A stretch of DNA of 8,380 nucleotides, from NCBI GenBank assembly GCA_937958315.1, contig CALFGH010000017.1, forward strand, positions 1 to 8,380, written 5' to 3'. Positions 1 to 6,034 of this stretch are shown here, piece by piece (within the stretch, counting starts at the first letter, position 1; each line of letters opens with the position of its first letter). This stretch comes from an uncultured Collinsella sp. GTDB taxonomy: Bacteria; Actinomycetota; Coriobacteriia; Coriobacteriales; Coriobacteriaceae. The notes beneath the pieces were generated by a model. That model was not told the DNA's origin. It was given only the letters and a program-made list of their open reading frames with translations, and searched no databases. A program made the translations under genes and the position numbers.

Positions 1-2290
1 TCGCAGTAGCGGCCTCGGGCGCTTTCTCCACGGCGGGCTCTGCGGCAGCCTCGGGCTCATTCACCGGGAGAGCGGCAACCGCTTCCGGTTTGGCAGCCGC
101 CCCATGTTCAATCTCGTCCTGGATAACTTTTTCGGCCACACGTTCCTTCTCCTGTGCGCGCTGCTGCGCGGCGGCCTCGGCGTTGCGATACGCGCGCTCC
201 AGCAGAGCTTCCTGCGAGTTGAAGGGTTTCTCGTCCTCTTTGCGCTCCACCGGAACCCAGGTGCCGTCACTCGTCAGGCTGCGTGCCTTCACGTTGTCGC
301 GCAGCTGCATGCCCATGTACTCGTGCACCAGGGCGCGGCAGGTGGGGTCGAGCACGGGGAAGGCGATCTCCACGCGGTGCTCGGTGTTGCGCGTCATCAT
401 GTCTGCCGAGCTCAGGTAGATCATGTCCGAGTCCACGCCAAAGGCATAGACGCGCGCATGCTCCAAAAAACGTCCGACGATGGATCGCACGTGCACGTTC
501 TCGGTCTTGCCCGGAACACCGGGCTTGAGGCACGAGATGCCGCGAATGATCATGTCCACGCGCACGCCGGCACACGATGCCTCGGCAATCTTGTCGATGA
601 CCTCGCGGTCGGTAAGCGAGTTGAGCTTAAAGAACACGCGGGCGGGCTCGCCGACAAGGGCGCGCTGAATCTCGCGGTCCAGGCCGCGCATGATGAGCGG
701 CTTGAGGCCCACGGGCGCCACGCCCAGGAAGCGGTAGTCGCCGCGCAGGTTGCCCAGCGACAGGTTGCGGAAGAACAGGTTGGCGTCCTCGCCGATGCCG
801 GGATGCGCGGTCATGAGCATAAAGTCGCTGTAGAGCTTGGCCGTCTTCTCGTTAAAGTTGCCGGTACCCAAAAGCGTCAGGCGGGTAAGCGCCATGCCCT
901 CGCGATAGGTGAGCTGGCAGATCTTTGAGTGGCACTTAAAGCCCTCGGAGCCGTAGATAACGGTGCAGCCGGCCTCTTCCAGGCGCTCGGCCCATTCGAT
1001 GTTGTTTTGCTCGTCAAAGCGGGCACGAAGCTCCATGAGCACCGTGACCTCTTTGCCGTTTTCGGCAGCATCGATGAGCGACTCGCACAGACGGCTCTGC
1101 TTTGCCACACGGTAGAGCGTGATGCGCAGCGAGATACACTCGGGGTCATAGGCTGCTTCGTGCACCAGGTCCAAGAACGGGTTCATTGCCTCGTAAGGGT
1201 AAAAGAGCAGCTTGTCGTGCTGCAGCACCTGCTCGCGGATGGAGCGGGCCATATCGATGGTGGGATTGGGCTGCGGCTTAAACGGCGTAAAGAGGAGCTC
1301 ATTGCGCAGGTGCTCGGGAATCTTACCCTCAATGCCAAAGACGTAGCCAAGGTCAAGGGGGATATCGCAGGTAAAGACCGAGCGGCGAGAAAGCTCGAGC
1401 GCCTTGCGGATGGTCTTGAGCGTTGCCTTCTCGAGCGAGCCCGATACGGCGAGCACCACCGGCTGCAGGCGCAGGCGCTTCTTGAGGATGCGCTTCATGT
1501 GCTGGCGGTAATCCTCTTCCTCCTCGACGCCTTCGCCGTCCGGGTCGATATCGGCATTGCGGGTGACGCGGATCAGCGCGCGGTCCAGCGGCTTATAGGA
1601 GCCAAAGCAACTGTCCAGGCAGGCGAGGATGACGTCCTCGAGCAAGATGTAGGAGTAGGTGCCGGTGGGCGAGGGGATCTCGACCACGCGGTTCATCGAG
1701 GTGGGAATCTCGATAAGGCCCAGCAGGCTCTCCTCGTCGGTGACGCCGTCCAGGCCACAAGCCAGATAGAGTGCGCCGTTGCGCAGGTTGGGGAAGGGAT
1801 GGCGCGGGTCAATGACCAACGGCGAGATGACCGGCGACACGTAGGCTTGGAAGTAGCGGGTTACGAAGGTGCGCTCCTCGGGCGTAAGCGAATCGATGCG
1901 GGCGCGGTGAACGCCCAGAGCGTCGAGCTTGTCCTCGATGCTCTTAAAGATGGACTCCCAACGGGTAAGGAGCCCGGGCAGCTCTGCCATGACAGCATCG
2001 ACCTGTTCGGAGGCGGTCATATTGCTCTTGTTGTCGACAGGCTGTTTTTTGAGCTCCGCCAGATCGGACAGGCCGCCCACGCGCACCATAAGGAATTCGT
2101 CGAGGTTAGACTCGAAAATCGACACGAACTTTAGACGCTCGAACAGCGGAACGGTCTCGTCGAAGGCTTCGTCAAGCACGCGGTTGTCAAAGCGCAGCCA
2201 GCTAAGCTCTCGGTTTTGCGTGTACGAGAAGTCGCGCGGCGGCTTGCGCAGCTTAGCGGCCTTTTGTTTCTTTTCGATTTTGCTCGGCAT
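1..2290 (-). CDS. ppk1: Polyphosphate kinase 1, 3' end outside window
   Basis: Transfers the gamma-phosphate of ATP reversibly onto inorganic polyphosphate. The frame is open for 763 codons and runs off the window edge. Near the N-terminus (about residues 20-40) it reads NRELSWLRFDNRVLDEA, typical of the PPK1 N domain. Numbered from the ATG at 2290, the catalytic domain has SLRITLYRVA with R394 and ELRARFDEQ with R424, matching the Mg/phosphate arginines of E. coli PPK. GFKCHSKIC carries H454, the likely autophosphorylated histidine, and VGRFLEHARVY carries H611. The 60-, 30- and 157-residue spacings between these equal those of E. coli PPK. After about residue 700 comes a charged Ala/Glu/Pro tail of at least 60 residues, beyond the usual length of about 690. 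An in-frame ATG at 2296 is an equally possible start; 2290 was preferred because a GGA lies 9 nt upstream. It is transcribed divergently from the arc genes. Family assignment is secure; the start and tail end are not. Confidence 0.96.
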   Translation of the reverse strand, partial: MPSKIEKKQKAAKLRKPPRDFSYTQNRELSWLRFDNRVLDEAFDETVPLFERLKFVSIFESNLDEFLMVRVGGLSDLAELKKQPVDNKSNMTASEQVDAVMAELPGLLTRWESIFKSIEDKLDALGVHRARIDSLTPEERTFVTRYFQAYVSPVISPLVIDPRHPFPNLRNGALYLACGLDGVTDEESLLGLIEIPTSMNRVVEIPSPTGTYSYILLEDVILACLDSCFGSYKPLDRALIRVTRNADIDPDGEGVEEEEDYRQHMKRILKKRLRLQPVVLAVSGSLEKATLKTIRKALELSRRSVFTCDIPLDLGYVFGIEGKIPEHLRNELLFTPFKPQPNPTIDMARSIREQVLQHDKLLFYPYEAMNPFLDLVHEAAYDPECISLRITLYRVAKQSRLCESLIDAAENGKEVTVLMELRARFDEQNNIEWAERLEEAGCTVIYGSEGFKCHSKICQLTYREGMALTRLTLLGTGNFNEKTAKLYSDFMLMTAHPGIGEDANLFFRNLSLGNLRGDYRFLGVAPVGLKPLIMRGLDREIQRALVGEPARVFFKLNSLTDREVIDKIAEASCAGVRVDMIIRGISCLKPGVPGKTENVHVRSIVGRFLEHARVYAFGVDSDMIYLSSADMMTRNTEHRVEIAFPVLDPTCRALVHEYMGMQLRDNVKARSLTSDGTWVPVERKEDEKPFNSQEALLERAYRNAEAAAQQRAQEKERVAEKVIQDEIEHGAAAKPEAVAALPVNEPEAAAEPAVEKAPEAATA

Positions 2291-2384
2291 ATGCATCTGT
2301 CCGTTCAGTCCCCGCAGGGGACGGTAGCCTAACTCTAATTCACTATTGTCTCAATTTAGTCGACCGCTGGCACGGACGTATCGC

Positions 2385-2396
2385 GTGAACGGTATC
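2385..2396 (-). promoter_or_regulatory. Distal GTGAACGGTATC motif, copy 1
   Basis: The plus-strand word GTGAACGGTATC recurs exactly at 5645-5656. Its reverse complement contains ATACCGTTCAC, which closely matches the promoter-proximal site ATACCGTTCAT at 2696-2706. It therefore looks like an inverted, distal copy of the same binding site. Because it points toward ppk1, it could instead serve that promoter. Protein partner unknown. Confidence 0.4.
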
Positions 2397-2487
2397 TTTA
2401 CCTACTTCTTACGCTGACAAGCCGAAGCACTAACGTCCGGTGCTTTGAGCAAGCGATCTATATCCTCACTCAACTGGTGAGAATGTA

Positions 2488-2514
2488 TGAATAAGAATGA
2501 TAGCAAGCTGAATA
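2488..2514 (+). promoter_or_regulatory. TGAATA pair at 21-bp spacing, copy 1 (ARG-box-like)
   Basis: TGAATA occurs at 2488-2493 and 2509-2514, exactly 21 bp apart. A matching pair at the same spacing lies at nearly the same distance before arcA copy 2. TGAAT is the left half of the classical ARG box, and tandem 18-bp ARG boxes separated by 3 bp give a 21-bp period, so ArgR/AhrC is a candidate. The right half-boxes (ATTCA) are poor, so the assignment is tentative. Confidence 0.4.
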
Positions 2515-2618
2515 TAATCGAATGTAGGTCGAATCGAGGGCAAGCGTCATTTATATGCAGAAAACCGTTTTCACTATGCAATTTTGAATCATGGATAACT
2601 TTGAGTGTTCAAGCTTGA

Positions 2619-2649
2619 TTTCCTAGAAAAATAACGTTTACCTAGGAAA
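2619..2649. repeat. 8-bp inverted repeat upstream of arcA copy 1
   Basis: TTTCCTAG (2619-2626) and CTAGGAAA (2642-2649) are perfect inverted repeats around a 15-bp spacer. The spacer contains ACGTTTAC, and its CGTTTA is also found at the aligned position before arcA copy 2 (5840-5845). The arms themselves are not conserved there. This could be an operator for a dimeric regulator specific to copy 1, or chance. Confidence 0.3.
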
Positions 2650-2698
2650 ATCTGCTTTACGAAACTGAAGTGCATCATGGGAAATCATATGCGATATA

Positions 2699-2764
2699 CC
2701 GTTCATCGTACTTTGCTGACCGTTCGGGGGCGAGGTAGCATTACGAATGGAATTTGGATATAAC
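2699..2764 (+). promoter_or_regulatory. arcA copy 1 promoter with tandem activator-type sites
   Basis: CCGTTC occurs at 2699-2704 and 2720-2725, 21 bp apart. The second is part of an 18-bp block (2719-2736) that recurs exactly before arcA copy 2. A -10 box TATAAC (2759-2764) lies within the shared word TTTGGATATAA (2753-2763), 39 bp after the second CCGTTC; this distance is identical in copy 2. No TTGACA-like -35 is present at the proper place, so the promoter probably needs an activator bound next to RNA polymerase. The predicted transcription start is near 2771. The identity of the regulator is unknown. Confidence 0.65.
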
Positions 2765-2780
2765 TAGAGCTGTCAGCAAG

Positions 2781-2830
2781 CAGCGTCCCATATGGAGGGG
2801 CGCTGATACATTCGGCCAGTAAGGCCCGAA
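2781..2830 (+). promoter_or_regulatory. Two tandem hairpins in the arcA copy 1 leader
   Basis: Hairpin 1 pairs 2781-2789 with 2797-2805 (9 bp including one G.T) around the loop ATATGGA. Hairpin 2 pairs 2811-2817 with 2823-2830 (7 bp with one bulged C at 2825) and ends directly before the ribosome-binding site AGAAAGG (2831-2837). Both structures recur before copy 2 with substitutions that keep the pairing, which argues that the RNA fold is functional. Possible roles are mRNA stabilisation or control of ribosome access. It matches no riboswitch class that I recognise. Confidence 0.55.
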
Positions 2831-4089
2831 AGAAAGGTAGGAGGCCATGACGAAAGGTCTGCACGTGCCTTCCGAGATCGGCAAGCTCAGGAAGGTCTGC
2901 CTGCACCGTCCCGGCGACGAGCTCCTCAACCTGCCGCCCGACGAGCTCGAGCGACTCCTGTTCGACGACGTCCCGTTCCTGGAGGTCGCACAGCAGGAGC
3001 ACGACACCTTCGCCCAGATCCTGAGGGACCAGGGCGTCGAGGTGCTCTACCTCGAGAACCTCGTCGCCGAGGTGTTCGACCATGTCCCCGGCGCCCGCGC
3101 CGAGTTCACCGACCAGTACATCGCCGAGGCCGGCATCCGCGGCCAGCACATGCCGCAGATCGTCCGCGAGAAGCTGGACTCCATCGAGGACAACCTCGAG
3201 TTCGTCAAGAAGACCATGGCCGGCATGACCAAGGCCGAGATCGACATGCCCCTCACGGCGTCCACGACCCTCGACTCCCTGGTCAACTCCGAGTCCGAGT
3301 CCGACCTGATCATCGACCCGATGCCCAACCTCTACTTCACCCGCGACCCGTTCGCGGTCGTCGGCGAGGGCGTCAACCTCAACCGCATGTACTCGGTCAC
3401 CCGCAACCGCGAGACCCTGTACGGCAAGTACGTCTTCAAGTACCACCCCGACTACAAGGACGTCTCCCTGTACTTCCGCCGCGACTGCCAGTTCCACACC
3501 GAGGGCGGCGACGTGCTGAACATCAACGAGAAGACCCTCGCCGTCGGCATCTCCCAGCGCACCCAGGCCGCAGCTATCGACGTCATGGCCCAGAACATCT
3601 TCTGGAACTCCGACTCCAAGGTCGAGCGCATCCTGGCCTTCGACATCCCGGTCTCGCGCGCCTTCATGCACCTCGACACGGTCTTCACCCAGATCGACGT
3701 CGATAAGTTCACGATCCACCCCGCCATCATGGGCACCCTGCGCGTCTACGAGCTGACCGCCGGCAAGAACCCGGGCGACGTGAACATCCGCCTGATCGAG
3801 GACACCCTCGAGCACGTCCTGGAGGACGCCACCGGCGTCGACCAGGTCAAGCTGATCCCCTGCGGCGGCGGCGACCCGATCGCGGCCTCCCGCGAGCAGT
3901 GGAACGACGGCTCCAACACCCTGTGCGTCGAGCCCGGCAAGATCTGCGTCTACGCCCGCAACACCGTCACCAACGACGTGCTGTACAAGGAGGGCCTGGA
4001 CCTTCTCGTCGTGCCCTCCGCCGAGCTCTCCCGCGGCCGCGGCGGCCCGCGCTGCATGAGCATGCCCTTCTGGCGCGAGGACCTCTAAG
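2823..4089 (+). repeat. 1,267-bp exact direct repeat, copy 1 (arcA)
   Basis: This block is the same, base for base as far as I can compare by eye, as 6028-7294. It begins inside the second leader hairpin, 24 nt before the arcA start codon, and ends one base after the stop codon. The flanking bases differ immediately at both ends. It is direct, not inverted, with about 1.9 kb between copies. Confidence 0.93.
2847..4088 (+). CDS. arcA: Arginine deiminase, copy 1
   Basis: Hydrolyses L-arginine to L-citrulline and ammonia in the cytoplasm, the first step of the ADI route. The 413-residue product is of normal family length and has all expected catalytic residues: D167 in NLYFTRD, E219 in HTEGGD, H275 and D277 in MHLDTVF, and the nucleophile C403 in GRGGPRCMSMP. 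The N-terminal HRPGDEL (from residue 20) and QWNDGSN (351-357) are also typical. The ATG at 2847 has AGAAAGG 9 nt upstream, plus an AGGAGG only 2 nt away. Codons end almost always in C or G, as in highly expressed genes and unlike the neighbouring aminotransferase. It has its own promoter and is followed by a strong terminator, so it is probably monocistronic. The protein is identical to that of the second copy at 6052. Confidence 0.98.
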   Translation: MTKGLHVPSEIGKLRKVCLHRPGDELLNLPPDELERLLFDDVPFLEVAQQEHDTFAQILRDQGVEVLYLENLVAEVFDHVPGARAEFTDQYIAEAGIRGQHMPQIVREKLDSIEDNLEFVKKTMAGMTKAEIDMPLTASTTLDSLVNSESESDLIIDPMPNLYFTRDPFAVVGEGVNLNRMYSVTRNRETLYGKYVFKYHPDYKDVSLYFRRDCQFHTEGGDVLNINEKTLAVGISQRTQAAAIDVMAQNIFWNSDSKVERILAFDIPVSRAFMHLDTVFTQIDVDKFTIHPAIMGTLRVYELTAGKNPGDVNIRLIEDTLEHVLEDATGVDQVKLIPCGGGDPIAASREQWNDGSNTLCVEPGKICVYARNTVTNDVLYKEGLDLLVVPSAELSRGRGGPRCMSMPFWREDL

Positions 4090-4097
4090 GTTTTCAT

Positions 4098-4142
4098 AGA
4101 CCGTACGGGTCTTAATACAAACATCTAGCTGCCATTAGATGT
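4098..4142 (+). other. Two small hairpins after arcA copy 1
   Basis: AGACC (4098-4102) pairs with GGTCT (4108-4112), and ACATCTA (4121-4127) pairs with TAGATGT (4136-4142). Both lie between the arcA stop codon and the main terminator. Neither has a following T-run. They may protect the mRNA 3' end from exonucleases. Copy 2 has different hairpins at this place. Confidence 0.4.
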
Positions 4143-4147
4143 CTCCC

Positions 4148-4190
4148 AATGGGGCGGTGCGGGTTTTTCGCACCGCCCCATTCTTGTCTA
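4148..4190 (+). terminator. Strong intrinsic terminator after arcA copy 1
   Basis: Perfect 14-bp GC-rich arms, 4148-4161 and 4169-4182, enclose a 7-nt loop GGTTTTT and are followed by TTCTTGTCT-type sequence. The stem is very stable, though the T-tract is imperfect. It separates arcA copy 1 from the aminotransferase gene. Confidence 0.85.
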
Positions 4191-4224
4191 ATAAGTTAAA
4201 TTAGCATCAGATAAGGTGTCCATT

Positions 4225-4344
4225 ATGTCTAGAGGCGGTCACGTTGATACCCCAACGGTGTCGGCTTCTTTGTCTTTTGGGCATCATCTCGATTCCCATG
4301 ACCTTTGCCGGCATCATCCCCGTGTTCTAGCGATTGGAGCTTAG
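4225..4344 (+). CDS. Possible 39-codon leader ORF before the aminotransferase
   Basis: ATG at 4225 opens a 39-codon frame that stops with TAG at 4342-4344, two bases before the aminotransferase ATG at 4347. An AAGG lies 8 nt before its start. The predicted peptide begins MSRGGHVDTP and has six histidines, four of them in two HH pairs. The aminotransferase ribosome-binding site GGAG lies inside its last codons, so translating it could expose or couple the downstream start. I recognise no homologue, and it may be non-coding. No T-box or obvious antiterminator is seen in this 164-bp gap. Confidence 0.25.
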   Translation: MSRGGHVDTPTVSASLSFGHHLDSHDLCRHHPRVLAIGA

Positions 4345-4346
4345 TC

Positions 4347-5471
4347 ATGGATATCAAGACAATTGGCGTTGAGGAATGGCTCAACGTTTGGGAGAAGAGC
4401 GCTACGTGGGACATTGCCCAGTCGACGATTTCGTCGCTGACCATGGGCGAGCTTCGCGCGCTCGACGAGCAGGACGGCGCTACGTTCTACGAGCGTCTGG
4501 ATCGCGAGAAGATGAACTACGGCTGGATCGAGGGTTCGCCGGAGTTTAAGGCCGAGGTCGCCAAGCTGTATCGTTGCGAGGTCAATCCCGATCACATTCT
4601 GCAGACCAATGGCTGCACGGGCGCCAACCTCAACGCCATCATGGCCGTTGTCGGGCCCAGCGATCACGTGATTGCCGAGTGGCCTACCTATGCGCCGCTC
4701 TATGAGATCCCGCGTACGCTTGGTGCCGAGGTCGAGTATTGGGAGCTTCGCGAGGAGCTCGGATGGAAACCCGATATCGAACAGCTCAAGCGCCTCGTTC
4801 GCCCCAATACCAAGCTTATCTGCATCAATAACGCATCGAACCCCATCGGTACGGTGCTCGATGCAGACATGCTCGGGCAGATTGCCGAGATTGCCCGCTC
4901 GGTGGGCGCCTACGTGCTGTGCGACGAGGTGTATCTGCCGCTCGAGAACACCGAGTCCTTTATGTCGATGGCAGACGTGTACGAGAGGGCCATTGTCACC
5001 AACTCGGTGTCCAAGACCTATTCGACGCCTGCAGCCCGCGTGGGCTGGGTCGTTGCGGATGAAGAGGTGTCCAACCGCATCCGCACCTACCGCGACTACA
5101 CCATGATCTGCGGTGGCGTGTTTAACGATGCTTTGGCGACCTACGTGCTCGAGCACAAGGACAAGATTCTCGAGCGCAACCGCAAGATCGTGTTTGGTAA
5201 CCGAGATATCGCACAGGCTTGGATCGATACGCAGCAGCGCGTCTCCTGGACGGCCCCGCAGGGCGTGTCAACCTCGTTTATCCAGCTGGATATTCCCGAG
5301 GATGACGAGGAGTTCTGCAAGCGCCTGCTGGCCGATAGGGGAGTGCTGTTGGTCCCCGGTAGCCGTTTTGAGCTTCCCTGCGGAGCGCGCCTGGGCTACT
5401 GCGCGAGCGAAGATGTTCTTCGCGAGGGCCTGAGGCTTCTGGGCGAGGCACTGGCCGAGCTCGATCGCTAG
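4347..5471 (+). CDS. PLP-dependent class I/II aminotransferase (ArcT-like)
   Basis: Fold-type I PLP aminotransferase of 374 residues. The PLP hallmarks are in order: N165 in NNASNPIG, D193 and Y196 in LCDEVYL, the Schiff-base lysine K223 in SVSKTYSTPAARVGW, and near the C-terminus R348 in CGARLGYC, the likely substrate-carboxylate arginine. I chose the ATG at 4347 because GGAG lies 7 nt upstream. An in-frame ATG 14 codons earlier (4305) has no such site, and the added residues look non-protein-like. Its codon use is more mixed (many T-ending codons) than that of the arc genes, suggesting lower expression. Lying between two arcA genes, it may correspond to the ArcT-type transaminases reported in some lactic acid bacterial arc clusters, but the amino donor and keto acceptor are unknown. 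It is flanked by terminators on both sides, so it is probably its own transcript. Confidence 0.93.
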   Translation: MDIKTIGVEEWLNVWEKSATWDIAQSTISSLTMGELRALDEQDGATFYERLDREKMNYGWIEGSPEFKAEVAKLYRCEVNPDHILQTNGCTGANLNAIMAVVGPSDHVIAEWPTYAPLYEIPRTLGAEVEYWELREELGWKPDIEQLKRLVRPNTKLICINNASNPIGTVLDADMLGQIAEIARSVGAYVLCDEVYLPLENTESFMSMADVYERAIVTNSVSKTYSTPAARVGWVVADEEVSNRIRTYRDYTMICGGVFNDALATYVLEHKDKILERNRKIVFGNRDIAQAWIDTQQRVSWTAPQGVSTSFIQLDIPEDDEEFCKRLLADRGVLLVPGSRFELPCGARLGYCASEDVLREGLRLLGEALAELDR

Positions 5472-5525
5472 TCCCTTGAGGTTCTCGAAGGCCTAAACCT
5501 TGCTGGACCCTAGGTGTACCGAATG

Positions 5526-5565
5526 CAGACCCGCTCCCTTTTGGGGAACGGGTCTGTTTGTCTTT
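5526..5565 (+). terminator. Intrinsic terminator after the aminotransferase gene
   Basis: CAGACCCG pairs with CGGGTCTG (5526-5533 with 5549-5556). After a C/A mismatch, TCCC pairs with GGGA around a TTTTG loop. The stem is followed by TTTGTCTTTG. It lies 55 bp after the stop codon. Confidence 0.85.
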
Positions 5566-5644
5566 GCTGCCGAAAAAGTCAAGTTGTTACAAATGGAGAC
5601 GCAAGATCGATCGGGTATTCGATGGGCCTTATACTGAGCTTCCG

Positions 5645-5677
5645 GTGAACGGTATCCAACGTCTGGTAAACGGTAAT
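5645..5677 (-). promoter_or_regulatory. Distal pair of ACGGTA motifs at 21-bp spacing, copy 2
   Basis: GTGAACGGTATC (5645-5656) and GTAAACGGTAAT (5666-5677) start exactly 21 bp apart. Read on the minus strand they contain ATACCGTTCAC and ATTACCGTTTAC, the same core as the promoter-proximal CCGTTC pair, which also has 21-bp spacing. The two pairs face each other about 260 bp apart. No divergent gene exists here, so they most likely serve arcA copy 2, for example as auxiliary sites in a DNA loop. Confidence 0.45.
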
Positions 5678-5691
5678 CTGTTTGTCAAAAA

Positions 5692-5718
5692 TGAATAGGA
5701 CGCACTTTTTTCTGAATA
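5692..5718 (+). promoter_or_regulatory. TGAATA pair at 21-bp spacing, copy 2 (ARG-box-like)
   Basis: TGAATA occurs at 5692-5697 and 5713-5718, 21 bp apart. The first lies 360 bp before the arcA copy 2 start codon, against 359 bp for copy 1. The second reads TGAATAAAAATCAA, the best ARG-box-like sequence in the window, although its right half is imperfect. An ArgR/AhrC-type regulator is the leading guess. Confidence 0.4.
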
Positions 5719-5903
5719 AAAATCAAAATGGTTGAGACACAGCGAGAATTGCGAATTCTATTCATATCGTTGCGTGAAATATGCAATTTGAGGGTGGTTT
5801 AACAAAGATTAGTTTCAATTGATTTATCGGTTAAAAAAGCGTTTAAGCACGTAAATAAACTTTATTAAATCAAAGTGTGCCATGCGTGAAGTATATGTGT
5901 ATG

Positions 5904-5969
5904 CCGTTCACCCCTCATATAAAACCGTTCGGGGGCGAGGTGGAAGTATGGACTGATTTTGGATATAAA
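5904..5969 (+). promoter_or_regulatory. arcA copy 2 promoter with tandem activator-type sites
   Basis: It has CCGTTC at 5904-5909 and 5925-5930 (21 bp apart), the 18-bp conserved block 5924-5941, and a -10 box TATAAA (5964-5969) 39 bp after the second CCGTTC, inside TTTGGATATAA. There is no good -35. The layout equals that of the copy 1 promoter to the base, while the sequence between the elements differs. The predicted start is near 5976. It probably drives arcA copy 2 and, by readthrough, arcB. Confidence 0.65.
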
Positions 5970-5986
5970 TATGTCGTCAGCAATAA

Positions 5987-6034
5987 CGCCTCACACGGAG
6001 GGGCGCTAACGAATCGGCCCTGACAAGGGCCCGA
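5987..6034 (+). promoter_or_regulatory. Two tandem hairpins in the arcA copy 2 leader
   Basis: Hairpin 1 pairs 5987-5992 with 6000-6005 (6 bp) around the loop ACACGGA. Compared with copy 1, a T.G pair becomes C-G and a C-G becomes T.G, so pairing is kept. Hairpin 2 pairs 6014-6021 with 6026-6034 (8 bp) with a single bulged C at 6030, the same bulge as in copy 1. It ends next to the AGAAAGG ribosome-binding site (6036-6042). Confidence 0.55.

Larger units (their letters stand above)
2297..2846. other. Divergent intergenic region, ppk1 / arcA copy 1
   Basis: This 550-bp stretch has no convincing gene on either strand and is markedly more AT-rich than the flanking genes. From left to right it holds a GTCCCC-gca-GGGGAC hairpin in the ppk1 leader (2308-2322), a motif GTGAACGGTATC (2385-2396), a TGAATA pair (2488 and 2509), a TATGCAATTT word (2575), an 8-bp inverted repeat (2619-2649), the arcA promoter (2699-2764) and the structured arcA leader (about 2771-2846). 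A possible ppk1 promoter on the minus strand is TTGAGA, 17 bp, TAGGCT within about 2325-2360, but the -10 is weak. From about 2488 onward the region is homologous to the one upstream of arcA copy 2. Confidence 0.8.

Noticed and set aside
104..2134. Plus-strand open frames of 274 and 401 codons opposite ppk1.
   Set aside because: They lie in antisense to a well-supported PPK1 frame with all catalytic residues, and have low-complexity His/Ala/Val-rich translations.
2513..2518. Perfect TATAAT on the plus strand.
   Set aside because: No acceptable -35 lies 15-19 bp upstream, and the site overlaps the TGAATA repeat. The copy 2 region lacks it at the aligned place.
2792..2806. Four-codon mini-ORF (ATG GAG GGG CGC TGA) in the arcA copy 1 leader.
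   Set aside because: Copy 2 has ACG in place of ATG, so no start is conserved. The bases are better explained by the hairpin.
2771..2846. Guanidine-II (mini-ykkC) riboswitch, considered because of two tandem hairpins before an arginine-related gene.
   Set aside because: That class needs ACGR-type loops in both hairpins. The loops here are ATATGGA/ACACGGA and AGTAA/GACA.
4305..4346. Upstream in-frame ATG that would extend the aminotransferase by 14 residues.
   Set aside because: No ribosome-binding site precedes it, the added residues look unlike a family N-terminus, and the ATG at 4347 has a well-placed GGAG.
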